NCBI GenBank assembly: GCA_964035795.1
Contig: OZ038322.1
Location: forward strand, 3,382,264-3,446,263
DNA: 64,000 nucleotides
Direction: 5' to 3'
From: Pterobdella sp. o SKG-2022
Lineage: Eukaryota > Annelida > Clitellata > Hirudinida > Piscicolidae
Below, piece after piece: positions 47,415-64,000 of the stretch (positions within the stretch are counted from its first letter, which is position 1; the number at the start of each line of letters is the position of its first letter). The notes below the pieces were generated by a model. It saw nothing but the letters and a program-made list of their open reading frames with translations, was not told the origin of the DNA and ran no database searches. The translations under genes were made by a program, and so were the position numbers.

Positions 47415-48945
47415 ATGAGAATATCGTTAATAGGATGCGGTTTCTTGGGTTCAAGGGTTGCAGGTTGCGTAATTTTAATGTCAAGTTTGAGAACTTGAAG
47501 ATTTCTTAATATTATTCAGGTGAGTTGTACATGCATGGACATTTTATAGCCATCCATGACGTCTGCAAGAAAAATCTAGATTCATGCAAAGCTATTATTG
47601 AAGATCAAATTAATTCTTTAATTCCCGTAAATCTTCAACAGAATATGAATAAAGTCAGTTTGATATCAAACTTTAATCAACTATTACTTATAATTTAGAG
47701 TATATTTCAGAAATTATAAAACATCTCATTTGATAGAATGTAATAGTTTAAAAAAAGATCCAGTGTAATAAAATTCAAATTATCTGTATATTCAACTGCC
47801 AGGGTATCTTACTGTACTTTGATGATTTATGTAATGCAGTTCAGAATTCAAAATTTGTAATTGAATGCATTCCTGAAGATGTTGACTCCAAAATTTCCAC
47901 CATGACAAGTTTATAGCCACTTTTAGAAAATTTTAAAAGCATCTCATATAAAGTAGTGTATAAATTATGTCCTAAAGTTGAACATTCAGCAAACAAAGTA
48001 TATAAAAAAAATAAAATTAATTTTTTGATCAAAAACTAGTTGCAAATAGGAATTTTTTAAAATAAACTTTGAGTTTTAAGCATGTTTATTAATTAAGTTA
48101 TATTTTAAAAATTAAGTGAAAATGTATTCAAATATTGAATATGCTAAGTATTTTCTTAAATCACCATAAAAGAGTTGGATGAAATATGTGACAAAGATGC
48201 AGTAATAGTTACCAGTTCATCTCCATCTCTCATCCGTTACATTTTTCCATTCATCCCATGTTCCCAAGTTATTTTAAAATTGATCAGGCAGTTTTAATTT
48301 GTTTGAGCTAACAATATAAAGGAGCATGTTATCAATAAATAAAAATCTTTAATTTATATATTACTTTTTTTCATACTTCAATAATCTTTTCTCTGAACTA
48401 TAATACAACAGAGGTTCCTTGGTTTAAGATTTATTTTTCCTGTCCACTGCATCCCATTTGTTCAACTGACCACCACCCCATGTACCTCCCTTTCTTCCAT
48501 CCAATTTGGTGAACATACATTTGTTATTTTTTTAATTATTATTATGAATCATCATTATTCCCCTGTGTTGAATAAAGTTTAGTATATAAGTGGTTATTTT
48601 AAGTATTCATTCATGGTTGTTATCAGTTTTTTATTTTTATATGAAATTCTCAAGTTGTGTTATACCATGAAATAACATATAGGAATCATATTTTGTAAAA
48701 ATACTCTTATGAATTTTTTTATACTTAGTTTTATTCAAACTAGAACGTTCGATAAATTCAACTTTTTCATTAAACCAAATATCTATCTAGTTTCTCAGTT
48801 GCTTTTCTTGACGCTATATAAATTTTTATTGTTATTTAGTTCGAATAAAAAAGAAGTATCGAAAAATATTGCTTCATTGTATGAACAATTAACAAAACAT
48901 CGACAAATGATGCCTCTGAAGGAATCATATTATATACACATATGA
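47415..48945 (+). CDS. 3-hydroxyacyl-CoA dehydrogenase-like (NAD-binding Rossmann) protein, probably short form
   Basis: Exons 47415-47463, 47520-47653, 47803-47908, 48173-48267 and 48412-48508 join in phase. They encode a Rossmann start (MRISLIGCGFLGSRVAGELY, with GxGxxG), FDDLCNAVQNSKFVIECIPE, DEICDKDAVIVTSSSPSL and LRFIFPVHCIPFVQLTTTP. The order and motifs follow the N-terminal domain of the 3HCDH / lambda-crystallin (CRYL1) family. A likely last exon at 48840-48945 (KKEVSKNIASLYEQLTKHRQ, ending YYIHI) matches the end of that domain, but its phase does not fit the exon-5 donor, so a small exon or another donor is missing. The family's HFFNP signature reads RFIFP here, replacing the catalytic His, and the Glu of LVE is Gln. 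The C-terminal dimerisation domain is absent. No PTS1 signal is seen. Confidence 0.7.
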
Positions 48946-48989
48946 CTTGGGGTATAATTAAATGATGAGGATGGTTTTCGCTTAAAATC

Positions 48990-49900
48990 CTTGTTTCTTA
49001 AATTAGCGGAGTTGAACATTCAAAGCATTAACTTTTCGTTTCTAGCTTTGTCTGTCAAGAACCTTCACCCTCCGCAAGCCGTTTGCTCTCAGATTCTTGT
49101 CAATCGTTTGCTGCCAGGTCATCTTCGGGCTTCCTTTACCTTGTATACCTTCGACCTCGTGGAAGTTTAGGCCACTGGTATAGTTTCATTCTTTCTAAGT
49201 GTTCATAATAGCGAATTCTGGACTTTTTGGGTTGTGTTGGAAAGGATTCGATGTGGAGAACCTTTAGTGTTTTTTCTCTTCTAGTGACTCTACGCAGCAT
49301 GTGTGATTCTTGGTTTGCAAAACGTTGGGTTGTTTCTACAGTCCCTTATCCAAGTTTCTGAGGAATATAACATGATTTCACGTAGTTTTTCTTGAAGAAG
49401 ATTGCATGATAGAATTGATTTGCAAGCTCCCAGAGCTGCCCAGCCATTACGTATACGGTTAGAAATTGACGCGTCAATAGATCCCTTAGAATGGTGTAAA
49501 TCTTCTAAGTATTTAAACGTTTCACAATTTCTACGGAGCAGTTTGTTACCGGCCCAACTAGTTGGTCATATTGGCATACTGCGCATTTTAACGTATTGGT
49601 ATCGTTTGGGATAAAGGGTTTTCTCAGTTTTAAGCATCGCTGATGCGTCCAATGTTTGCACATAATACATTTCGCCGAATTAAAAGCTGTGTTACGTCCA
49701 CATACTGCACATGACCATTTACCTCGCTTGTTGCTTGGAGGCAAAATGATTTGATCATCAAAGTTGAAAATCATCGCTTTTGTTTTGTCGAGGTTCACTT
49801 TTAAGCCAAATTGCATATTGCAAGGTCTTAGCATTCGCAGAATTTGGGTGTCCATAAGCAGTCGCCCCAACATTTCCGTTAAAGTATCAGTATCATTTTA
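48990..49900 (-). mobile_element. LINE family C, 3' part with zinc finger
   Basis: The minus strand encodes QFGLKVNLDKTKAMIF, then the finger WSCAVCGRNTAFNSAKC, CKHWTHQRC and LKCAVC. Further on is a typical LINE C-terminus (WLPKLPRG-like, TWQQTI, RLRRVKV). It is separated from its presumed 5' part (53.1-54.06 kb) by LINE B. Confidence 0.75.
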
Positions 49901-52900
49901 TTATAGTCAGCATTTTTCCCTTTTTCAAGAGGTCACTCATTTCTTTCTACGATCTAAGTCTCCTTTCCCATTTTACACTGTTGTAGGCATTTTCAAGACC
50001 TAACCTAAGCTACGACAAAGGTTTTCCATCATAATTTTCTAAGCTAACCTTGGCCTCCTCCTTCAACCTCAAACCTCCACGCCTGTTTAAGACAATCGTC
50101 ACCCCCTTTACCATATGACCTAGCCATCTCAAACTCCCTTGTCTCACCACTTCAATAATCGTACTATCCAACGCCAATCTAATCATCAACTTCTTTGCAC
50201 TTACACCATCAGCTAGCTGCGCACCACACATCATTCGAAGCATCCGTTTTTCTGCTTTTCTCGACATACTCTCTTCAACGAGATCTTACCACCTAAGTTT
50301 CCAAGCCATATGTCATGACAGGCTTCACACATGTCCTATAAATTTGTTCTTTGATATTTCATTTGTGTCTTTTGCCACATAACATAGAAGACATGCTGTT
50401 GAATACCTTCCACCCCAGCCCTATCCTTCGTGTATCAGCTAGCTTATTTTCTCCTCCACAATTCATATTGTCTTCTAAATAAAAAAAATTACTTTCTCCA
50501 ACCAACTCAGAAAACCATTTAAAACATTATTACATTCTTCATTTGAACCATTCATACAAAAGCCAAATTCAAAGTTTTTAATCATCCTACATGAAACTCT
50601 CTTTACCCTAGCACACCGCGCATGAACCCTTGTTCCTACATGTCTTACACCTCACACAATTTACCTTAGCCCTCTTACCACGCACACTACATTGATCAAT
50701 CTTAGCCAAGACAACAACCCCACTACCACCACTTTCCATGATTTTTTTCTTACCAAGATTAACCTTCAGTCCTTTCCCTTCAAAAGCTGCCTTCCAACGG
50801 AAGAATTGTGCTCCAAGTTCTTACATAGTATCTGCCATCAAGGCCAAGTCATCCGCATAAAGCATTTCATATAGAGCACTTTCTCTTCCGTCTTCAGATA
50901 ATACATCTGGCACTATTGAAAACAAAAACGTTAAGAGAACCGAACCTTGGTGGACACCCACACCAAAATCAAATTCTTCCGAGTGTCTACCTTCAACCTG
51001 AACCCACGTTTTTGCTCCTTTGTACATCGACATTACTGTCTGAACCAACCTTTTCAGGACCAACTTCTTTCTTACGCCTATTCAATCACTTTCCTTGGCG
51101 CCCTATTTCTCTCAAGGTAGCTTTCCTGCATTCTCTTAAGATTGAAAATAGCTTCCGCTGTGCTTCTGCCAGCATAAAACCAAATTTCATTTCGTCAACT
51201 TTCACTAACCTTCTTAACTTCTTCTCCAGCAGTTTTTCCACCACTTTCATATCATGCTCTAAAAGCTTTACACCTCCCTAGCTCGTACAGTTCAAAATGC
51301 TATCTTTCTTCTTATAAATGGGAACAACTTTACCCGTTTTCCAGTTATGAGGCATATTCTTTTTATTGAGGATTTCGGTTTTAATTTGCAATATAATATG
51401 CTTACCATGTGGAGAATCAGCTAGGTAATCCTTGACTATCCCAGTTGGTCTTCTGGCCTTGCCATTTTTCATGATCCCTAGCACTTTCTCCACTTCGTTC
51501 ATAGCAAATGGTTCCATGGGACCTTCAACCACTTCCACATTCACCATCCCATCTCATGGATTCTCTTCATTTATGATGGCCTTCATAGGCTCCTTCCACA
51601 CTCTCTTTGGACCATCTTCGGCAAATACAACCTTCTCATTTTTGTCTTTGATGCAGATGTTACCTGCTAAGTCACTTGCTTTCTTCTTCATTATTATTAT
51701 TTTACATAAAACGACATTTCTGTCATTCCATATCTTTTCCATTTCTTTCACCGCCTCTTTCTTCATTGCCTTTTTTGGCTTTCTTTTTATCAGAGACATA
51801 ACGGGATATATTTTTCCGAATGAAAGTTTTTTCCACCTCCAGAAACTTTTTCTTTTTTTTGTGATGGTTTTTTGTACATCCTGATTCCACCACCATGTTT
51901 CACCGTGCTGAGGCCTACCTTTACTCACTCCACAAACTTCTTCAGCAGCTTTTAGAGCAGAAGTTTCATATTTCAGCCACACATCTCGTTCATCGTTTTT
52001 TTGGTACAAAACTTCCATCTTTTCAGAAAATTTTTCTTTTACTTCTTCGTTCAAAAGCTTCCAAACTTTTTGGTGTGATACTTTTTTGGCATGGCTTCTT
52101 CCATCTAAAACCACCTTCAAGAGCTTGTGTTGGAGCTCACCCCCAATTGCTCTCACATCCTTCAAAAACTTTCTCTGACTACCCTTCATCAACACAAAAT
52201 CTTTTTCAATCTCACTACACCCTCCATTAAAAGTCACCTTCCTATTATCCTTCTTAAACCAACTATTACCCACACATTTTAACCTACCCTTATCAACATA
52301 AAATTCTGATAGTAATCTATCCTCCACGTTTCTCTTGCCTATTCCAAAATCTCCATGTACACCTTCAATCCCATCAACCTCGTTGCCAATGCGTTCATTA
52401 AAGTCTCCTAAGCAATTCAAAACTTCATTTTCATTTTCCACCCCACGCCCCCTTGCCATCTCTTCATAAAACTTATTTTTTTCACTCATCGATCTTCCAC
52501 GTTTTGGAGCATAAGCCCATACAATTCTTAATATCTTTTTGTCAAAATTTATTACTACTACCATTTCCCTATTTGATATTTTATTTTTTCCACATCATTC
52601 ATACATAAATCCTCTCTAAATAATATTCCCACATCACCCATCTTATCTTCATCACCAGACAGCTATGGTTTAAACCTCCTACGTAAACTACCTACAAATT
52701 TTGTACCCATACCTCTCCACCTCACTTCATGGATACAGTAAATACCAACCTTCTTTCTCAACAACTCTTCAAACAACTCCATACTCTTCCCATTTAATGA
52801 TCCAATATTAAAACTACCAAAAGAAAAAGACCTCCCAAAAGAAAAAGAAGAAAGCCCAGGCATTCTTAGCACCTTCTGCCCACACAAGAGCTGTTGGGGA

Positions 52901-53040
52901 CTGAGGGTCGTTGCTTTTTTTTGTATGACCATGAAAATTTTTTGGAGCAAAAGAATTGCGCAATGGAGCATGCTTTTGCTTCTACCGCTTAGCACATGTT
53001 ATATGGCTAAATAACCAAATAAAAATTCAGCTAAATGAAC
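49900..53040 (-). mobile_element. LINE family B, near full length but decayed
   Basis: From 53.0 kb downward: endonuclease start (FGSFNIGSLNGKSMELFEEL, IYCIHEVRWRGMG), WAYAPKRGRSMSEKNKFYEE, CLGDFNERIGNEVDGIEGVH, then HGETWWWNQDVQKTITKKRK. The RT has GVHQGSVLLTFLFSIVPD and YEMLYADDLALMADTM, with a decayed cysteine finger at about 50.6 kb, KRMLRMMCGAQLADGVSAKK and LRWLGHMVKG. The 3' end is TTGAAAAAGGGAAAAATGCT at about 49.92 kb. A 336-codon open stretch (51554-52564) survives. Elsewhere there are stops and frameshifts. Confidence 0.9.
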
Positions 53041-53079
53041 TTGTTAATTCAAAAACATTTCATGTTACATTAGTGTTTT

Positions 53080-54060
53080 AATATAGCAAATAAATTGAAA
53101 AATCACAAAAATCAAACTCTATCACGATATCGTGAACTCGCAAAAGTTTCCGCCAATATTGATTACTTGTGTTCTTTAGTTGGTGTAGATCATCATAAAT
53201 TTATTTTTTCTTTCGTTGTCAGGGCCACTTTGAGGTGCGTAGACAGAAATAAAGTTAACTTTACAATTATTTTGTCTCATTCTTGAGACTATAATTCGGT
53301 GAGATATCCGTCTCATAGACAAGAGGTCCTCTTCCATCAGTGTAGCAACGCCATCAAAGCCACGATCGTTAGCAAATGTCCAAAACACTTTTTATCTTCT
53401 CGATTTCCCTTCAATGTATTCCGCATCTTCAACTTTGCGCCTTTTCTCTTGACAGCAAGCAGTGTCTACACTACAATCATAGAGAGTTTCAGCTACTTGA
53501 TCATCTCTTATAAATGTTCCAACATTGACGCTTCCAAATCTGAAGTTGCTTCTGTTCGAATTTTTTCTCGTAGTCCAAAGCAGCCTTGCGGAGCCCCTGT
53601 TCGTCACTGCAGCACACGTCGGAGCTGCATGTGTGCCTTTCCCATCCCTCGTCGAAAGTCGGAAGAACCCCTTCTAGTTGTAATTTTTTGTTGCTCTGTC
53701 ATATATTTTTAGCATATGTTTTATAAGTAAATGCCCTTTCAGGCTTCAACAGACTCATTAGTCGTAGGTCCGCCGATGAGCAAAAAGCTGACGCTAACGT
53801 TCAACCCTGCATACATCGGTGATTTTCAGTCAGACATGCATGGTTTTAGAAGAAGATTGCTGGCTACATAATGCACAGTCACTGAAGCCGTCTTCACTAT
53901 AGCCCTTCGTTAGCCGGGTCAAGGTCTTCACCGCTGGTGTCAGACCTGTCCGCCTTGAAAGACCCTACCAGGAACATAAGTTCTTGACAGCATAGCTTTG
54001 ACACTAACCCGTTAGCATCCTTCACCCCGAGTAGGTCAGAGTTGGACTTTTAGTGGGGAA
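53080..54060 (-). mobile_element. LINE family C, 5' region and endonuclease
   Basis: The minus strand from 53.75 kb encodes FRFGSVNVGTFIRDDQVAET, DTACCQEKRRKVEDAEY, DRGFDGVATLMEEDLLSM and VNFISVYAPQSGPDNERKNK, an APE-type endonuclease. 53.75-54.06 kb is GC-richer, stop-containing sequence that looks like its 5' leader. The reverse transcriptase that should follow is interrupted by LINE B. Confidence 0.8.
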
Positions 54061-54086
54061 TATAGAATTAAATCTCTTTTTCAGAG

Positions 54087-54195
54087 ACATCGTATGTTAG
54101 CCAACGTTTTATGATAAGGCTAAACTTATCGAAAATTATAGCTTTTGATTCTCAATAATTGTATTAAAAATTTCTCTTAATGGATGTTTTTCGTT
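54087..54195 (+). repeat. Dispersed AT-rich repeat (best copy)
   Basis: AGAGACATCGTATGT, then ATGATAAGGCTAAACTTATC, then GAAAATTATAGCTTTTGATT and CTCAATAATTGTATTA. Related copies are at 10058-10150, 24369-24450, 58511-58575 (plus) and 32466-32486 (minus, partial). No ends or target duplications were defined. Confidence 0.6.
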
Positions 54196-54453
54196 GAAAA
54201 TTAAATCTATTCAATTTCGAATAATAAAGAAATAAGTGTTAAACGCTTCAAAATTCAAATTTTAAAGAATTTCAAATGACCTTTAAAAACTACCTACATG
54301 TCTTTTTTATTGATCTTTTTACAGGAACAGCTAACTTTAGAAAGCCTATTTAATGATTCTTTAAACGCAGTTAACCCCCTAACTTTATTTAAACTATATA
54401 ATCATTATAATACTTCATTTATAAAATAATTTATTGTTCAAGTGAAAGAATTG

Positions 54454-55509
54454 ATGGAAGTGATTGGCAAAGAGGTGATAATGACGACGGGTGACAATCA
54501 AGACGACAATGAATGCATTCAAATCACGAAAAAAGAGGCTGAAAAATACAAAAACAGTAAAAAAAAAAATTTTTAATATAGATTTAACACAATTCAAATT
54601 TTGACCCAGATCTTTTTTCAAGATTAGATAATTTTGCTGAATAAATAATATAACTAGTATTCATTCTAATTGATTCGTGAAAACAAAAACTAGTTCTATC
54701 GTTCTTGTAAATGATTTTTTAAACGATTTTATTTTATATTCGATGTAACAAAAATTTTTTTAAAAATTTATTCACTAACGTTCAAGTCAAAATACAATCT
54801 TTGATAATTACTAAATAATATTTCACAACTTCTATATTCTATTTCAGAGTTCTTAGAAAAGCTTGTTTCAACACCGCCCCCTTCAGTGCGACTGGTACAA
54901 GCTCCGTCAACATCACCATTATCATCATCATCGCCACAACCATCATCTTCATCACCCTTACAAAATCCATCATCATCACCCCAAAAGACATTATCAAAGT
55001 TAAACATGACTAAAGTCAAAGATGACTTGAAAAGTGAATGTAAGTTTTACAATTAGTTAATGAAAAAAGCAATAATGTTTAAACTTTATTAACTTCTTAT
55101 ATTAAAATAAAAACTACATAAACTATGCGGATTATCGATTGATTTTTACGAAGCTATTAAAAAACATCGGCACCATCAGACGGTTGTTCTCCATCTGTGT
55201 TGATGGAGTGTGTCATCTGCATGGAGGGGCACAGAGACACCCTTCTGAGGCCTTGCAACCACCTCATCACCTGCAACAGCTGCTCATGGAAACTCATCTC
55301 ATCTGTTTCTTCTTGTCCCATCTGTAGGTGAGTGGTGCTTGAAGTATTCAATGATTTCGACGATATTTTTTGAATATTGTTGAAATAATTTTTAAAAAAA
55401 TTCTTAGTTAAGAAATCATTCAAATTATTTTTATAGCCTGTTTTTCTTTACTATTGGTACCAATTTTTCTATTTAATTTAGTCAAATTTTTGAAACCTCA
55501 CAGAGCTGA
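54454..55509 (+). CDS. Small RING-finger (C3HC4) protein, putative E3 ubiquitin ligase
   Basis: Exons 54454-54556, 54848-55039, 55180-55327 and 55482-55509 are phase-consistent and give about 156 residues. The N-terminal part is acidic and Lys-rich, then there is a Ser/Pro-rich linker, then a RING finger: ECVICMEGHRDTLLRPCNH, LITCNSC and SCPIC. The spacing is C-x2-C-x11-C-x-H-x3-C-x2-C-x10-C-x2-C. This layout resembles the C-terminal RINGs of mind bomb, IAP and related ligases, but no specific orthologue is recognised. The chosen ATG lies in an exon that may have an acceptor just upstream (TTGTTCAAG), so further 5' exons are possible. The last short exon is the least certain part. An inserted LINE ends about 0.4 kb upstream. 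Confidence 0.7.
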
Positions 55510-55578
55510 AATCAAAGAAATTTTGCACGTATTCAGGTCTTAAAAATAGGATACTCTTGAAATAAAATTATCAAAAAC

Positions 55579-55675
55579 TGCCCCGGGCGAGGTTCGAACT
55601 CGCAACCTCCGCATAGCTTAGCCCGACAGCACTGTCCTATAAGTACGGCGCGCTAACCGATTGCGCCACCGGGGC
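55579..55675 (-). tRNA. tRNA-Ile(UAU) with intron
   Basis: Reading 55675 to 55579 gives a complete cloverleaf: acceptor stem GCCCCGG/CCGGGGC with discriminator A, D arm with GGCGCAATCGGTTAGCGCG, anticodon stem CCGTA/TGCGG, anticodon TAT in CTTATA, and T arm GCGAGTTCGAACCTCGC. An intron of about 20 nt follows the anticodon loop, as is typical of animal tRNA-Ile(UAU) genes. A TTTTT run follows the 3' end and would terminate Pol III. The gene lies between the RING gene and MLH3 on the opposite strand. Confidence 0.95.
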
Positions 55676-55859
55676 TTTAATCCAACTTAGTCATTTTGTG
55701 AACTAAAATTTATTTTTTAAATTATCAATAGTATAATCAATAAAATTTAGGAATTTCAAATAATTTTTTCCATTATTAATGTCTTTTGAAAAATTTTTTG
55801 TCATTAAAAAACACCTGTTTCTAATTTAAATATTTATTGGTAATCTTTTGACAAATAAA

Positions 55860-62115
<6,256 letters not shown>

Positions 62116-63239
62116 GGTGCATGCTGGTTGGAAGCAAGAAGTTGAAGGGAAAATAAATTAAGTTTGATGCCAGTGAGCTGAGTGGTGAAAATAACTATAA
62201 AGTTAAGTTGGAAATTACTGTAATCCAATTTATTTTCATATGATTTAGCTTGAGGGAATGATAAAAGCTGATGATAGTGCTGATGAGAACAGTTTATTCT
62301 TGAAGTGATCACATAAAAACAAGCAAGATTTTTAAAAACGATTTCTCATTATTAAATTAACCATCAAAAATTTCACACACACAAACACACACTGAGCGAA
62401 ATGAAGTGTTAAGTAGGTGGGGAAGTATTACTGTCAATTTGTAATCTCATATATTTTAATGCTCTTATCTTAATTCATACTAATGTTTATCATCATAGTT
62501 TTTTTTGTTTTTTAAGGATAAAGCTAATATAAATCTCATAATTTTTACTTTGAACGGATTTTTCATGATTTTTCATATCACATTTTACCGATAATGACTT
62601 TTCAGTTATACCATATATATTTAAATATCATATGAATTTAAAAAACTTAACTTTTAAGAAAAAGCTTAACCACCAGTATTTTGGTTAAAAAATTTTTGTT
62701 GAGAAAAAGTCTAAATTTCTATTAAATTTAATAACTTATTGAGGCAATTTTTAATTATGTTATAAAGTGATAGTATACACATAGAAAATATTTCTATAAG
62801 TGTTGAAATTTAATATTTCAATAAAAAATTCAATTAGACATCAACTTTCAATAGAGATCTAGATGATAAGGTGAGAATGAATGCCAATTACTGCACTATC
62901 ATCCACTTCACTATCATTTCAAATTATAAATAGGGAAAAATTTAGAATTTTGTTTAAATATTTTCATAAATGAATTTATTTTATTAATTTTTATTATTCT
63001 TGAAAATATACCGTGAATATGAATCAGGTATAATTGGTTTAATCTATTTGTCATAAGAAAAACCGTTAATTGCTGTCAATTAAAACCAGATGGAGATTAG
63101 TTAAGATATTTAAAAGTATTTACAAAACTAATTACCAAAAAATGTCACTGTTTTAATAATTTTGAAAAAAATAAAACATGCTACTGTTATTTTATTCGAT
63201 GAGAAATCTGCTAACGATTTCTATTGAAATGCAGAGATG
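62116..63239. other. AT-rich DNA downstream of MLH3
   Basis: No gene or recognisable element, apart from a short CACACA stretch near 62373. It contains the presumed MLH3 3' UTR. Confidence 0.4.
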
Positions 63240-64000
63240 TCACTCAGAACATCACAGTCACCATCGATAACAAACTTATTCCAACGTTAAAAACCCAACA
63301 ATTTTAGAAATTAAATTCGATCCTAAACTCAATTATTCTCTTAAAATCAATAATACCCAAAAAAAAGCAATAAAATTCTTTAACGCCATAAAACTTCTTA
63401 CTTTACGCAACTTGAATAAGAGCAAAGAAACACTCTTTACGACATTCAAAACACTCCTACTTACTATAATACAATACTCAAATACAATCTAGTCTCGCAT
63501 AGTTTCAGCCACTTCCATAAAAAACCACAATCAATTCAAAACTCCGCTTTAAGAACAGTAACTAGATGTACACGTGATACCAACATTTAACACTTACAAG
63601 TAGAACCTAAAGCACATCTTTCCGAACACCATCCCAAGCTACATGCATCCGAACTAAATCAAAAAGCACTTCTACCATCTCATCTTTTACACCATTTAAC
63701 CAACAAAACTTTACACCCAAGATACAAAAAACAAACAACATTCAATAATAACAACAGTTATACAACAGCACCCACCATCTCGAAAAACATCACAAAATCA
63801 ACCAAAAACAACCTCAAAACAATTCACATCCATGTAGCTCAAAATTACATTTAATCGAACCATAATAAACTTCTCCCCAAACAACCCCTTCCAATCAACT
63901 TCATGGAAATTACCCTAGATCATCCGACATGCTGCACACTTGTTCAATTCAAAACAGATAAGTCGCCTTTTATCCTTAGTTATCTAACTAAAGTCTCGCC
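63240..64000 (+). mobile_element. Jockey-like LINE C-terminal fragment, runs off the window
   Basis: With frameshifts it encodes LEIKFDPKLNYSLKINNTQ, KAIKFFNAIKLLTLRNLNKS, TLFTTFKTLLLTIIQYSN and, at the end, SPFILSYLTKVS, the characteristic C-terminus of jockey-type reverse transcriptases. The plus strand is C/A-rich. Confidence 0.75.

Noticed and set aside
51554..52564. 336-codon ORF as an independent gene
   Set aside because: It carries the endonuclease and linker motifs of LINE family B and is flanked in order by its RT.

Overview
The window is nuclear DNA from an invertebrate animal. It is AT-rich and intron-dense, with GT-AG introns whose phases can be checked exon by exon, full sets of metazoan genes (MARCHF8/1, DNAJA3, HACD, PEX13, MLH3), a tRNA-Ile(UAU) with an intron, and very many decayed non-LTR retrotransposons. 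The species cannot be named from the sequence. A cnidarian such as a hydrozoan would fit the base composition and the retroelement mix, but this is inference.

Layout: 1-3.9 kb holds the 3' part of a MARCH-type membrane RING-CH ubiquitin ligase (minus strand). 3.9-12.3 kb is its presumed upstream intron or intergenic DNA with LINE and SINE fragments. 12.29-16.41 kb is a complete DNAJA3 (mitochondrial Hsp40/Tid1) gene of 11 exons, with a candidate alternative last exon at 16.56-16.65 kb. 17.7-18.1 kb holds only the first three exons of a HACD-type 3-hydroxyacyl-CoA dehydratase (minus). 18.3-33.7 kb is a retroelement graveyard: a LINE with a restriction-like endonuclease and a PHD-like finger, L2-like LINEs, a LINE inserted into another in opposite orientation, and tRNA-derived SINEs. 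33.98-35.57 kb is an unrecognised cysteine-rich membrane-type protein gene whose last exon runs into a MITE. 36.6-39.7 kb is a LINE. 40.3-47.2 kb is a complete PEX13 (peroxisomal import docking protein) in seven exons, with LINEs and a small inverted-repeat element in its introns. 47.4-48.9 kb is a 3-hydroxyacyl-CoA-dehydrogenase-like gene that seems to lack catalytic residues. 49-54 kb is one LINE nested in another (minus). 54.45-55.51 kb is a small RING-finger gene, followed by the tRNA gene (minus) and the complete MLH3 mismatch-repair/meiotic endonuclease gene (55.86-62.12 kb). One MLH3 intron holds an uninterrupted (GT)459 tract starting 17 nt past the splice donor. The last 0.75 kb is another LINE fragment.

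The host genes are ordinary housekeeping genes with no shared pathway: mitochondrial protein folding, very-long-chain fatty-acid elongation, peroxisome import, DNA repair. No operon-like organisation is seen. The best leads are the MLH3 microsatellite, the cysteine-rich gene with its MITE-derived tail, the alternative DNAJA3 terminus, the apparently truncated HACD gene, and the catalytically altered dehydrogenase.
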